A stretch of 64,000 nt of DNA from RGIG2206 sp045577615 (GTDB lineage Bacteria > Bacillota > Clostridia > Oscillospirales > Acutalibacteraceae): positions 1 to 64,000 of the forward strand of contig JAZNIT010000024.1 of NCBI GenBank assembly GCA_045577615.1, in the 5' to 3' direction. Below, piece after piece: positions 41,618-51,072 of the stretch (position 1 is the stretch's first letter; every line of letters starts with the position of its first letter). Both the position numbers and the translations under genes were made by a program. The notes under the pieces are model-generated. The model ran no database searches. It worked only from the letters and a program-made list of their open reading frames with translations, and was not told where the DNA came from.

Positions 41618-42475
41618 ATGCGACGCACGGCTTCAGGCGCACCGTTGCACGATATGTACGCTTGCAATTATGCATCACAGGAAAAATATTGTATCAACAG
41701 CTGCGGCGCCCAGGTTCATGAAGATGACGAAGCGGTTATAACTCGCCCTGAGGGACGGCAGGATTTTCATCTGCTCTTTATCACCAATGGCAACGCTACC
41801 GCAAAAATCAATGATGTCACGTATGTTTTACAACCTGGTGATTTGCTTTTTTACCGCCCCTTTGAGCCGCAATGGTATACCTTTACCAGGGGGCGTTGCT
41901 CCTCCTTCTGGATTCATTTGTCGGGCACCGACGTTGAAGAGCTGTGCAATATGAGCGGGCTGGCGTCGGGCAATCTTTTTCACCTGTCAAGCCTGACCGA
42001 GATAGAGCGCACCCATATGAAGCTGATTGTGGAAACTCAGTCAAAGCAGAAGGGCTTCAAGCTGTTCGTTCAAAGCTATATAGAGCTGATTTTTGCTCAG
42101 ATTTGCCGCTACCTGTCAGGTCGTGAGGACGAGGAGCCTCTCAACGTTCAGGACGAACGTATAGTTAAGGTGCTCAATGAACTGGATCGCCTCTACTATC
42201 TGCCTCTGGATTTAGACCGATATGCCGCCGTTTGCAACGTAGGGCGTGACAGATTTTTGCATCTGTTTACACAAACTGTGGGTATGCCTCCTCAAAAATA
42301 CGTTACCAATCTGCGTATCAAAAACGCCAAGCGGATGCTTAGCGAAAACAGTCGCTCAATATCCGAAATAGCCGAAAGGTGCGGCTTTAGTGACAGTATG
42401 TATTTCAGCCGCGTATTTAAAAAGAAAACGGGACTTTCTCCCTCCGAATATCGCAAGGTATACGGTAAAAAATAA
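41618..42475 (+). CDS. AraC-family regulator
   Basis: A 285-residue regulator with an N-terminal cupin domain (about 40-110; HLLFITNGNATAKINDVTYV, LQPGDLLFYRP) and a C-terminal double HTH (YLPLDLDRYAAVCNVGRDRF; SISEIAERCGFSDSMYFSRV). AGGAGGT lies 7 bases before the ATG. It is divergent from the sugar-binding lipoprotein and upstream of a KDG-type kinase, so it probably senses a sugar or sugar acid and sets both. Confidence 0.9.
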   Translation: MRRTASGAPLHDMYACNYASQEKYCINSCGAQVHEDDEAVITRPEGRQDFHLLFITNGNATAKINDVTYVLQPGDLLFYRPFEPQWYTFTRGRCSSFWIHLSGTDVEELCNMSGLASGNLFHLSSLTEIERTHMKLIVETQSKQKGFKLFVQSYIELIFAQICRYLSGREDEEPLNVQDERIVKVLNELDRLYYLPLDLDRYAAVCNVGRDRFLHLFTQTVGMPPQKYVTNLRIKNAKRMLSENSRSISEIAERCGFSDSMYFSRVFKKKTGLSPSEYRKVYGKK

Positions 42476-42519
42476 AACCTTGTAAATATGGCTCAAAAAG
42501 GCTGTTTTTACAAGGTTTT
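42474..42519 (+). terminator. terminator of the AraC gene
   Basis: AAAACCTTGTAAA / TTTACAAGGTTTT stem with T-run; the 5' arm begins inside the stop codon. Confidence 0.8.
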
Positions 42520-42534
42520 TGTTAATATTTGCAC

Positions 42535-42563
42535 TTGACCTTGTGGGGCTTAAATATTATACT
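42535..42563 (+). promoter_or_regulatory. sigma-A promoter of the KDG-type kinase
   Basis: TTGACC (42535-42540), 17-base spacer, TATACT (42558-42563). Confidence 0.75.
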
Positions 42564-42624
42564 GATAGTGTAAATAAGGCAAGCAAAAGCCTGCTCTCAA
42601 AATTCTGTTGGAGGAATTTTAATT

Positions 42625-43647
42625 ATGAAAAAAATTGTATGTTTTGGTGAACTTATGCTCCGTCTTGCTCCCGAGGGCTACTACCGCTTTGTTCAATCCG
42701 ACAAGCTGGGCGCTACCTTTGGCGGCGGCGAGGCAAACGTTTCTGTTTCTCTTGCTAACTACGGTATGGACGCTGCTTTTGTTTCAAAGCTCCCCACCCA
42801 CGAGATTGGTCAGGCAGCCGTTAATTCACTGCGCCGCTTCGGTGTTGATACCTCAAAGATAGTTCGCGGTGGCGAAAGAGTTGGTATCTATTACCTTGAA
42901 AAGGGTGCTTCAATGCGTCCCTCAAAGGTTATTTATGACCGTGCATATTCAGCCATTGCTATGGCAAAGGCTGAGGATTTTGATTGGAACGCCATCCTCG
43001 AGGGTGTTGATTGGTTCCACTTCACCGGCATCACTCCCGCATTGGGCGACAATGTTGCCGACATCTGCCTTGACGCAGTTAAGACTTGCCGTGAAAAGGG
43101 CGTTACCGTAAGCTGTGACCTTAACTTCCGCAAGAATTTGTGGACCTCTGAAAAGGCGGGCAAGGTTATGGGCGAGCTTATGAAATACGTTGATGTTTGC
43201 ATCGCCAATGAAGAGGATGCCGAAAAGGTATTCGGCATCAAGGCAGCAGCCACCGATGTTGACAGCGGTAAGCTTAATCACGAGGGCTATAAGGACGTAG
43301 CAAAGCAGCTGGCCGATACCTTCGGCTGTAAAAAGGTTGCTATTACCTTGCGCACCTCTATCAGCGCCAACGACAACAACTGGGCAGCAATGCTTTACGA
43401 CGGCGAGGGTTACTACTTCTCCAAAGAGTATCCCATCCACATCGTTGACCGCGTAGGCGGCGGCGACTCTTTTGGCGGCGGACTTATCTACTCTGTGCTC
43501 AGCGGCTTTGACAGCCAGAAGACCATTGAGTTTGCCGTAGCCGCAAGCGCACTCAAGCACACCATCGAGGGTGACTACAACCTTGTCAGCGTAGCAGAGG
43601 TTGAGGGCCTGCTTAAGGGTGGCACAAGCGGTCGCGTTCAAAGATAA
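42625..43647 (+). CDS. kdgK: PfkB-family kinase, probable 2-keto-3-deoxygluconate kinase
   Basis: A 340-residue ribokinase-type sugar kinase. It opens with CFGELMLRL and FGGGEANVSVSLA, and the catalytic base lies in DRVGGGDSFGGGLIY, the family variant of DTxGAGD. The overall pattern is that of KDG kinases, which phosphorylate 2-keto-3-deoxygluconate from uronate breakdown; fructokinase-like specificity is possible. If correct, the cell degrades uronic acids, which would provide free galacturonate for the kinase at 51073. GGAGG precedes the ATG. Confidence 0.82.
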   Translation: MKKIVCFGELMLRLAPEGYYRFVQSDKLGATFGGGEANVSVSLANYGMDAAFVSKLPTHEIGQAAVNSLRRFGVDTSKIVRGGERVGIYYLEKGASMRPSKVIYDRAYSAIAMAKAEDFDWNAILEGVDWFHFTGITPALGDNVADICLDAVKTCREKGVTVSCDLNFRKNLWTSEKAGKVMGELMKYVDVCIANEEDAEKVFGIKAAATDVDSGKLNHEGYKDVAKQLADTFGCKKVAITLRTSISANDNNWAAMLYDGEGYYFSKEYPIHIVDRVGGGDSFGGGLIYSVLSGFDSQKTIEFAVAASALKHTIEGDYNLVSVAEVEGLLKGGTSGRVQR

Positions 43648-43656
43648 TTAAAACCT

Positions 43657-43686
43657 AAAAAAGCCGTCGATTCCGACGGCTTTTTT
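43657..43686 (+). terminator. terminator of the kinase gene
   Basis: AAAAAAGCCGTCG-ATTC-CGACGGCTTTTTT. Confidence 0.95.
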
Positions 43687-43742
43687 GTCATAATTCTGCA
43701 TCCTCGCGCATAAGGTTTAACAACCCGTTAGGAGTTGATGAT

Positions 43743-43994
43743 ATGCGAGGAGATGTAGGGGACAGAGCAATTATATTGGCGCAGTACATAATCGAAACGG
43801 GAGCTACCGTTCGGGCTACCGCCAAGGTCTTTAAAATAAGCAAAAGCACAGTGCACAAGGATGTGGCACAGCGCCTCAAAAGGATAGATGCCCGACTGTA
43901 CAGTCAGGCCAAGCAGGTGCTTGAAACAAACAAGGCACAACGGCATATAAGAGGGGGTCTTGCCACCCGCCGAAAATATGAAGAAATGAGATAA
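43743..43994 (+). CDS. spoIIID: sporulation regulator SpoIIID
   Basis: SpoIIID is the mother-cell DNA-binding protein that follows sigma-E during sporulation. The 83-residue length, the HTH (TVRATAKVFKISKSTVHKDV) and the C-terminal helix RHIRGGLATRRKYEE match the family closely. AGGAG lies 8 bases before the ATG. Its presence implies the organism is, or recently was, a spore former. It stands alone between terminators. Confidence 0.94.
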   Translation: MRGDVGDRAIILAQYIIETGATVRATAKVFKISKSTVHKDVAQRLKRIDARLYSQAKQVLETNKAQRHIRGGLATRRKYEEMR

Positions 43995-44024
43995 AAACTG
44001 CTTCGGTCAGCCGAAGCAGTTTTG
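43995..44024 (+). terminator. terminator of spoIIID
   Basis: AAAACTGCTTCGG / CCGAAGCAGTTTT with a 4-base loop. Confidence 0.9.
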
Positions 44025-44091
44025 CTTTTGCATTTTTTCATCAAAAAGAGAAAAAATCAGTTAAATTGTGACTTTTTGAGGCATTACATAC

Positions 44092-44120
44092 TTGATTTTA
44101 CTATAAAAAAGTGATACAAT
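44092..44120 (+). promoter_or_regulatory. promoter of the exopolysaccharide operon
   Basis: TTGATT (44092-44097), 17-base spacer, TACAAT (44115-44120) with extended TGA. No other promoter or terminator is evident until 55322, so it may drive all nine genes. Confidence 0.75.
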
Positions 44121-44202
44121 AGATTAAATTATTATGGCTTATATAGAAATTGCCAATGGTTTTGTTGCATCATACTAACAAAAATTCATAAAGGAGATTC
44201 GT

Positions 44203-44871
44203 ATGGCAGTCAGTCAGAATGTAACTGTTGTTGTCAATGATGACGGAAGTAAAAAATACATAGTTAAAAAATTAGAGGACGTTACACCCAAGCCTTGTTA
44301 TGACTTTTTTAAACGTCTCACCGACCTTGTGCTGTCCCTTTTTGCGGCGGTAGTTTTGGCGGTTCCTATGATTGTTGTTGCCGCTATTGTGTGGTGCACC
44401 TCTGAGGGCCCTGCACTTTACAAGCAGGAGCGAGTGGGTCTTAACGGCAAACGCTTCACTCTGTACAAGTTCCGCTCAATGCGCATTGATGCCGAGGCGC
44501 TTGGTGCACAGTGGGCTGTGGATGATGACCCTCGCGTTACCAAGTTCGGCCGCTTTATGCGTATGACCCGATTGGACGAGCTGCCTCAGCTGTTTAACAT
44601 CATCAAGGGGGATATGAGCCTTGTTGGCCCCCGCCCCGAAAGGCCTGTGTTTTATGACAAGTTTGCGCAGTACATCGACGGCTTTGATGAGAGGCTTAAG
44701 GTTATGCCCGGTCTCACCGGCCTTGCACAGATAAACGGTGGCTACGACCTTAAGGCAGAACAAAAGGTTGCCTATGATGTTGAGTATATTGAAACCCGTT
44801 CTTACCTTCTTGACATCAAACTTATTTTCAAAACAATTGCAGTAGTATTTACTCACGACGGAGCGAAATAA
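44203..44871 (+). CDS. undecaprenyl-phosphate sugar phosphotransferase (initiating transferase)
   Basis: A 222-residue monotopic phosphoglycosyltransferase of the EpsL/PglC/WcaJ C-domain type. It has one hydrophobic segment (about 43-66) and the core motifs GPALYKQERVGLNG, KFRSMR, MTRLDELPQL, GDMSLVGPRPE and PGLTGLAQING. It places the first sugar-1-phosphate on undecaprenyl phosphate at the inner face of the membrane. An N-terminal tail of about 30 residues is extra. First gene of the operon, with AAAGGAG before the ATG. Confidence 0.92.
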   Translation: MAVSQNVTVVVNDDGSKKYIVKKLEDVTPKPCYDFFKRLTDLVLSLFAAVVLAVPMIVVAAIVWCTSEGPALYKQERVGLNGKRFTLYKFRSMRIDAEALGAQWAVDDDPRVTKFGRFMRMTRLDELPQLFNIIKGDMSLVGPRPERPVFYDKFAQYIDGFDERLKVMPGLTGLAQINGGYDLKAEQKVAYDVEYIETRSYLLDIKLIFKTIAVVFTHDGAK

Positions 44872-44874
44872 TTT

Positions 44875-45966
44875 ATGAAAATTGCTTTAATTGCAAACGA
44901 TTCAACCTATGTTTACAATTTAAGAATTGAGCTTATGCAGGCTATAATGGCAAAGGGTCATTCGGTTGTTGCCGTTTGTGAGCGGGCCGACCACGCCGAG
45001 GATTTGGAAAAGGCGGGCATCACTCTTGTGGATGCCAACGTTGGCCGTCACAGCAAAAATCCTCTTAACGATTTAAAGCTGCTTAGCTTTTACAACAAGG
45101 CTATCAAGGAAATAAAGCCTGATTTGGTGCTCACCTTTAACATCAAGCCCAACGTTTACGCGGGTCTTGTTTGTCACCACAGAAAAATCCCCTTCCTTGT
45201 GAATATCACAGGACTTGGCACCGCGGTGGAATATCCCGGCCCCATGCAAAAGCTGACCGTTGCCCTTTACCGCGCATCGGTCAAGCACGCAAACTGCGTA
45301 TTTTTCCAAAATTCCGAGAATATGCAGTTTTTCAACGACCACGGCATCAAGTGCCAAAAGCAGGTGCTGCTGCCCGGCTCGGGCGTTAACGTAAGCAAGT
45401 ACATCCCAATGGATTACCCCGTAACCAAGGAGTTTTGCTTTGTCGGCAGAATTCTAAAGGAAAAGGGTATTGAGGAGTATGTTGCCGCTGCAAAAAACGT
45501 GCTCAAGGAGCATCCCGATGCAGTCTTTCATATCATCGGTGGCTGCGACAGCGATTATGAGGATTTCCTTGCCGAGGCGGCGCAAACCGACGGCATAATC
45601 TATCATGGCCACAGTAACTGCGTGGGAGATTTTATTACCCACTGCTGCTGCACCGTTCACCCCACCTACTATCCCGAGGGAATGAGCAATGTGCTGCTTG
45701 AAAGCGGTGCCATTGCCCGCCCCATCATCACCACCGACCGTAGCGGCTGCCGCGAAATAGTGGATGATGGTATCAACGGATTTATTGTTAATAAGCAGGA
45801 TAGTGACGACCTTACTCAAAAGCTGCTTACCTTTCTTGCTATGCCTTGGGATATGCGCAGGGATATGGGTCTGGCAGGCCGCGCCAAAATCGAGGGTGAG
45901 TTTGACCGTCGCATAGTTGTGGATAAATATCTCACCGAAATTGACGAGGTGTCAAATGAAAGGTAA
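44875..45966 (+). CDS. glycosyltransferase family 4
   Basis: A 363-residue GT-B glycosyltransferase. The donor-binding region holds FCFVGRILKEKGIEEY, HIIGGC and the EX7E-like YYPEGMSNVLLESGAIARPI. Similar enzymes (PglA-like) add the second sugar to the undecaprenyl-linked intermediate. It follows the initiating transferase by 3 bases and overlaps the next transferase by 11 bases. Confidence 0.9.
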   Translation: MKIALIANDSTYVYNLRIELMQAIMAKGHSVVAVCERADHAEDLEKAGITLVDANVGRHSKNPLNDLKLLSFYNKAIKEIKPDLVLTFNIKPNVYAGLVCHHRKIPFLVNITGLGTAVEYPGPMQKLTVALYRASVKHANCVFFQNSENMQFFNDHGIKCQKQVLLPGSGVNVSKYIPMDYPVTKEFCFVGRILKEKGIEEYVAAAKNVLKEHPDAVFHIIGGCDSDYEDFLAEAAQTDGIIYHGHSNCVGDFITHCCCTVHPTYYPEGMSNVLLESGAIARPIITTDRSGCREIVDDGINGFIVNKQDSDDLTQKLLTFLAMPWDMRRDMGLAGRAKIEGEFDRRIVVDKYLTEIDEVSNER

Positions 45967-47134
45967 AAGCAAGAAAATTCTTTTTGTTTTGCCCACGGCA
46001 CAAATCGGCGGCACCCGTACTGCCCTGCTCAACCTCTTGTCCAATATGGATAAAGAGGCTTACGAGATTGATTTGGTCTTGCTGCGCCACATTGGCGGAA
46101 TGCTTGAACAATTTAAATCAGCATGCAACCTTTTGCCACGGGATGAAACTCTGCTTGCAGGCCGTGAATCGGGGGCTGCTTTGCTTAAAAAGGCAAACAT
46201 CGCCGCCCTTGTCCGCCGCATAGGTCTGACGGCAAAGGCCAAAAAGCAGGGCCTGTCAAGATACGACCTGGCTTATCGCCTTGCCGCCAAAAAGTACAGC
46301 GGCAGGTATGACTGCGTCATCGCATTTCAGGAAAAGGATGCAACCGAGTTTGCACAGTATATAGAGGCACCCCGAAAAATTGCCTGGGTGCATACCGACT
46401 TTTCAAGGGCTGTCAGAAGCAGCAGCGAGGAGAGGGTTTCATCGGTGTCCAACAAATTCCACAAGGTGGTCTTTGTTTCCGACGCTTGTATGAATGAGTT
46501 TAAAGAAAAGTCCCACATCGACCACAGCAAAATGGTGCGTATCTACAACACCTTTGACAGCGAGCAGATTATCGCCAAAAGCACCGAGTACACCATTGAG
46601 GCTTGCGATGTGCCCGTTCTTGTATCGGTCGGTCGCTTTTGCGAGCAAAAAAGCTTTGAGCGTGTTACCGAGGTGGCCCTGCGTCTTAAAAACGAGGGTT
46701 ACTCTTTCAAGTGGTATGTTGTGGGCGACGGTGAGCTTTTTGATGAAATCAAGGGGCAGGTTGATGCAAACAGCCTTGCCGACTCAGTGATTCTCACCGG
46801 TCGCAAGAGCAACCCCTATCCCTATATTAAGGGCGCCGATGCTATGATTATAACCTCGGTGTTCGAGTCCCATCCTATGGTGGCCAACGAAGCGCTTATA
46901 TTGGGCACTCCCGTTGTGTCGGCAGGCTTTCCTGCCGCCGCCGAATCGGTTAAGGATATGCAAAACGGACTGCTTTGTGACAACAGTGCCGAGGGTGTCT
47001 ATCAGGGTGTAAAGCGAATACTCGACGACCGCGTGCTTTTGCCTCAATTAAAGAAAAACCTGGCAGACTTTAAGTACGATAACAGTGGTATTGTAAATCA
47101 AGTTGAAAAGCTTTTTGAGCTCGACAATAATTGA
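45956..47134 (+). CDS. glycosyltransferase family 4
   Basis: A 392-residue GT-B enzyme. VLPTAQIGGTRTALLNLLS marks the acceptor domain; VSVGRFCEQKSFERV, YVVGDGELFDEI and SVFESHPMVANEALILGTPV mark the donor domain. The ATG inside the end of the preceding gene is chosen because residues upstream of it are the out-of-frame tail of that gene. Donor and acceptor unknown. Confidence 0.9.
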   Translation: MKGKSKKILFVLPTAQIGGTRTALLNLLSNMDKEAYEIDLVLLRHIGGMLEQFKSACNLLPRDETLLAGRESGAALLKKANIAALVRRIGLTAKAKKQGLSRYDLAYRLAAKKYSGRYDCVIAFQEKDATEFAQYIEAPRKIAWVHTDFSRAVRSSSEERVSSVSNKFHKVVFVSDACMNEFKEKSHIDHSKMVRIYNTFDSEQIIAKSTEYTIEACDVPVLVSVGRFCEQKSFERVTEVALRLKNEGYSFKWYVVGDGELFDEIKGQVDANSLADSVILTGRKSNPYPYIKGADAMIITSVFESHPMVANEALILGTPVVSAGFPAAAESVKDMQNGLLCDNSAEGVYQGVKRILDDRVLLPQLKKNLADFKYDNSGIVNQVEKLFELDNN

Positions 47135-47163
47135 TTTTGTTTTAATTTACCATGGAGGTCATA

Positions 47164-48516
47164 ATGCAAAGAGTAGCAACATTAACCCCCGAACAACTGA
47201 ATACCGAGCAAACAAAGAGTGCTGGTGTAACCATAAACAGCGTTTTTGTCAAGTGCATTATCGTGTTGTGTTACATTTGTCAGATGCTTGTGCTTTATAA
47301 TCGCTCAACCTTTGAGTCAATCACCGGCCCCATACTGGCGGTGTGCATTGTAATTCTCACCTTTACCGACTATTACTATATTCCTTTTGCAATAGTGCTG
47401 CTTACACCTCACGCTATCGGCACTGTAATTATGGGGCGTATTTCATTTTATGTGTTTATAGGAGCAGTTCTTGCGCTAAGACTTGTTGTAATCAAATTCA
47501 ACATTGCGTTTACATTATCTAATATATTGTGGCTTATGTTGGGTCTGTTTAATGTATTGCATTTAAATCTGTTTATGTTTGAGCATGTAGGCGGTGAAAA
47601 GCTGACCTATATGGCGATATTTACAGCGTGGATGGTTTTTTTGCTTGCCGATACCCGACGCGACCCCGAGCTTATGGATAAATTCTTTTTGAGTTTTGCC
47701 ATAGCAATTGCCACCAATGCTGCTGTCAGCCTTGTGTCAAGAACAGCCACCAAATATGTAGCCTCCGACCGACTGGGTATTATCGGTATCGGCGCAAACG
47801 ATCCTAATATTGCGGCTATGATGCTTACCTTGGCTGTTGCAATTATAATCGGCTCAAAATATTTGAAGGTGTGGACAAAGATTGTACTGGTGGTTATACC
47901 TATGCTTTCAATGATAACCACGGTTTCGGTATCGGGCGTTATTGCAATTGTAATTCTGTTTTTGATTTTTGGCATTGTTATGAACAAAAACAGCCACAAT
48001 CTTTCGGTGTTTATGTTTATAATACTTGGTGCTTTGATTGTCATTTACATCTTCCCCATGCTCGGCATTATGGGTGAAGAAAATGCGGCAGGCGAAACCA
48101 CCAACTACCTTGAGTATTATCAGGATAAAATCTATGACCGCTTAGGCGCCTTTTTTGATGATGATCTGGACGCGGCTTCTTCCGGCCGTACCGCGTTGAT
48201 GCAAAAAAATATGGAGTTTTTGAGAGAGCAGTCGACCATCAAGCAGCTTTTTGGTGGCAACCACGTTAACCCATTGGGCATCAATGTTTCTCACAATACC
48301 TTTGCCGATATAGCACTGCGTTTTGGATATGTGGGACTGTTTAGCGTTATTGTTATGATTATATACTCTCTTGTTAAGTGTGTTCAGCGCTTTAATGAAA
48401 GCGGCAACTGCACAATGCTTCTTTGTAAAGCGATGATGCTTTATTGGTCGCTTACGCTCAGTATATTTGACGGTAGCGTAGGTGTGCTGTGGTTTTCCAT
48501 CGTACTGATGCTTTAA
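47164..48516 (+). CDS. O-antigen polymerase/ligase-like membrane protein (Wzy-like)
   Basis: A 450-residue protein with about 11-12 membrane helices and a larger outer loop (about 305-375), the usual plan of Wzy polymerases. Sequence identity in this family is low, so the call rests on topology and on its place between glycosyltransferases and the flippase. The last helix runs right to the stop, slightly shorter than usual. GGAGGT lies 5 bases before the chosen ATG. Base composition is more AT-rich than neighbours, as is common for polymerase genes. Confidence 0.8.
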   Translation: MQRVATLTPEQLNTEQTKSAGVTINSVFVKCIIVLCYICQMLVLYNRSTFESITGPILAVCIVILTFTDYYYIPFAIVLLTPHAIGTVIMGRISFYVFIGAVLALRLVVIKFNIAFTLSNILWLMLGLFNVLHLNLFMFEHVGGEKLTYMAIFTAWMVFLLADTRRDPELMDKFFLSFAIAIATNAAVSLVSRTATKYVASDRLGIIGIGANDPNIAAMMLTLAVAIIIGSKYLKVWTKIVLVVIPMLSMITTVSVSGVIAIVILFLIFGIVMNKNSHNLSVFMFIILGALIVIYIFPMLGIMGEENAAGETTNYLEYYQDKIYDRLGAFFDDDLDAASSGRTALMQKNMEFLREQSTIKQLFGGNHVNPLGINVSHNTFADIALRFGYVGLFSVIVMIIYSLVKCVQRFNESGNCTMLLCKAMMLYWSLTLSIFDGSVGVLWFSIVLML

Positions 48517-48527
48517 GGAGGGGGACT

Positions 48528-49496
48528 ATGATTGTAAGCGTAATCGTTCCGATTTATAATATTGAGCAATACATTTCTCCCTGCGTTGACAGCATTTTAA
48601 AGCAGGATTATACCGACCTTGAAATCATATTGGTTGATGATGGCTCCACCGATTCAAGCGGCGCCATCTGTGACGAGTATGCAAAAAAGGATGATCGCAT
48701 CAAGGTCTTTCATATAGAAAACAGTGGCCTTTCAGGCGCGCGAAATTACGGCACCGCCAAGGCAACAGGCGAATTCATCTATTACCTTGACGGCGACGAT
48801 TGCTTTACTGAAGGTGCTGTTTCATCATCGGTATCAAAGATTACAGGCAATGTTGATGTGGTTTTGGCCAAGTGTGCTCTTTATGATACCGAAACAGGGG
48901 AGCAAACTCCCGAGGCTTTTGATTTAAAGGAAGAATGGGTTGTTGGCAAAAGCGGAGAGGATGGCTTTGCTTGCTTGGCTAACAATATCCACCGACCGAT
49001 ATGGGCAGCTTGGCGCCCCTTGTTCCGTCGTTCCTTGATGGTGGACAATGGCATTACCTTTAGGGTGGGGCTGCTTAGCGAGGATATTGACATTATGCCT
49101 CATATTTACCGCCGCGCCCGAGAGATGACTGTTAACAACAGGGTCAACACCCTTTACAGAGTAAATCGTAGTGGTTCCATAATGACCACCGTTAACGCCA
49201 AGCGCTACACCGATATTTATGACATTATAACTCGATGGATGGAGTTTTTATCAACCGACAAGGAGTCGTCGCAATATTTCAGGGATGCAATGACTACCCA
49301 AATGTATAAGCTCTACTTCAGTTATTTGAGAAAGTTTAGGTTTTTGAAAAAATCCGACCGCAAGAAGGTACTTAAAGCGGCAGAGCCGTTGTCATATATG
49401 CTTGACAGCGAGTATGCCCGACCAACCTATCGCAAGCTTTACAAGCTGTTCGGCTTCAGAGGGCTTGTTGCTATTATGAAAATTACCAAGAGATAA
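48528..49496 (+). CDS. glycosyltransferase family 2
   Basis: A 322-residue GT-A transferase with SVIVPIYNIEQYI, the nucleotide site VDDGSTDSSG, SGLSGARNYG and the metal motif LDGDD. AAGGAGGGGG precedes the ATG, 11 bases after the polymerase stop. Probably adds a residue of the repeat unit. Confidence 0.92.
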   Translation: MIVSVIVPIYNIEQYISPCVDSILKQDYTDLEIILVDDGSTDSSGAICDEYAKKDDRIKVFHIENSGLSGARNYGTAKATGEFIYYLDGDDCFTEGAVSSSVSKITGNVDVVLAKCALYDTETGEQTPEAFDLKEEWVVGKSGEDGFACLANNIHRPIWAAWRPLFRRSLMVDNGITFRVGLLSEDIDIMPHIYRRAREMTVNNRVNTLYRVNRSGSIMTTVNAKRYTDIYDIITRWMEFLSTDKESSQYFRDAMTTQMYKLYFSYLRKFRFLKKSDRKKVLKAAEPLSYMLDSEYARPTYRKLYKLFGFRGLVAIMKITKR

Positions 49497-49507
49497 GGAT
49501 TAAGTTT

Positions 49508-51052
49508 ATGAAATTCAAAAGGGGACTGAAAAACCTAATATTCGGTTTGTTCAGCCAACTTGTAATGTTGGCTTTGGGACTTATTATCCCCAAACTGTTT
49601 GTAGAAAATTACGGCAGTTCGGTTAATGGCCTCTTTTCATCCCTTACTCAGCTTCTCAGCTATATCGCATTGTTAGAGGCAGGCATTGGCACCGCCACGG
49701 TGCAGGCTCTTTATGCCCCCATCGCCCAAAAGGATAACGATGGAATTTCGTCAGTGCTTTCGGCCACCAGGATTTATTACCGCAGGGTATCACTTTATTA
49801 TTTGCTGTGCGTAATTGCCGCCTCGTTTATCTACCCAATGGTTATCGACACCTCGGGCATTCCCTTTGAATTTATGGGTATGAGCGGCGGCGTGATAGTA
49901 AAAATCGCCGTTGGACTTGTTACCTTTATCTCAGGCATTGCAGGTGTGGTCAACTTTTATTTTCAGGCCACCCTTAAGCAGCTGCTTATTGCCGAGGGCA
50001 GAGGCTACGTTACTTCAAACATCACCCTTGCGATTGAGCTGCTTATGTCGGCAACGAAAATCGCCCTTATATATTCGGGCGCCAACATTGTTGTAATTCA
50101 GCTTGGCTATATGCTTGTGCATCTGCTGCAGCTTGCAATGTACAGTGCCTATTTTAAGAAAAAGTATTATTGGGTCAATTTCAAGGCCACCCCCAATTTC
50201 GATGCCATCAAGCAAAAAACCGCCTTTCTTATTCATCAGGTATCTCTGCTTATATTCTCAAGCACCGATACCTTGGTTATCTCCATTGCAGGCAAGGAAG
50301 GCCTTGTATATGCAAGCATATACACTACCTACAATATGATAATGCACGCCCTGCATAAGCTGTGCAATACCATAAATAATTCGTTGATATTTATGCTTGG
50401 CATCACCTTTCACGAGGATAAAGAGGAGTATACAAAACTCCACGATGCATACAACACCTATTACATAACCTTTATGTTTGCTATGATTTCGGTGTGCTAC
50501 CTGCTTTTCAGGCCTTTCATTTTGCTGTACACCCGAAAGTTCGATTTTAGTTACGACCTGCCCTATCTGCCCCTGCTTTTCTGCCTTGTGCAGCTGCTGA
50601 GCAGTATAAGGATGGTGGCAAGCAACCTTATAAACATCGCAGGTCACGCCAAGGCAACGGTGCCCCGCACCATCGCCGAGGCAACCATCAATCTTGTTGT
50701 TTCATTGGCATTGGTATGGAATCTTGGCCTTTACGGTGTTCTGATAGGCACCGTCGTCGCCCTGCTTTACCGCGCCAACGATATAATCATCTACACCTCA
50801 AAAAGGATTCTTAAGCGCAGCTGCTACAAGGCCTATAAGCCGGTGGTTATCAACTTTGTTTTGTTTGGCGTTATCGTTATACTTGAGCGACTGATCGGTC
50901 TTGAGCTTAGCGACTACGGCGCATTTTTCCTCTACGGCGTCCTTTACGGTGTCACAGTATTACCCGTCTATTTTGTTATCAACTCACTGTTTTCTCCCGC
51001 TGAATTTAAGTATGTTTTCAACATTATCAAAGGCAAGCTTGTAAAAAAGTAA
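49508..51052 (+). CDS. polysaccharide flippase (Wzx-like, MATE/MOP superfamily)
   Basis: A 514-residue protein with about 14 membrane helices. The N-terminus (LKNLIFGLFSQLVMLALGLI; SSVNGLFSSLTQLLSYIALL) is characteristic of Wzx/RfbX-type oligosaccharide exporters that turn the undecaprenyl-linked repeat unit outward. Together with the Wzy-like protein it defines a Wzx/Wzy-dependent pathway. Confidence 0.9.
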   Translation: MKFKRGLKNLIFGLFSQLVMLALGLIIPKLFVENYGSSVNGLFSSLTQLLSYIALLEAGIGTATVQALYAPIAQKDNDGISSVLSATRIYYRRVSLYYLLCVIAASFIYPMVIDTSGIPFEFMGMSGGVIVKIAVGLVTFISGIAGVVNFYFQATLKQLLIAEGRGYVTSNITLAIELLMSATKIALIYSGANIVVIQLGYMLVHLLQLAMYSAYFKKKYYWVNFKATPNFDAIKQKTAFLIHQVSLLIFSSTDTLVISIAGKEGLVYASIYTTYNMIMHALHKLCNTINNSLIFMLGITFHEDKEEYTKLHDAYNTYYITFMFAMISVCYLLFRPFILLYTRKFDFSYDLPYLPLLFCLVQLLSSIRMVASNLINIAGHAKATVPRTIAEATINLVVSLALVWNLGLYGVLIGTVVALLYRANDIIIYTSKRILKRSCYKAYKPVVINFVLFGVIVILERLIGLELSDYGAFFLYGVLYGVTVLPVYFVINSLFSPAEFKYVFNIIKGKLVKK

Positions 51053-51072
51053 AATGATAGAGAAGTGATAAT

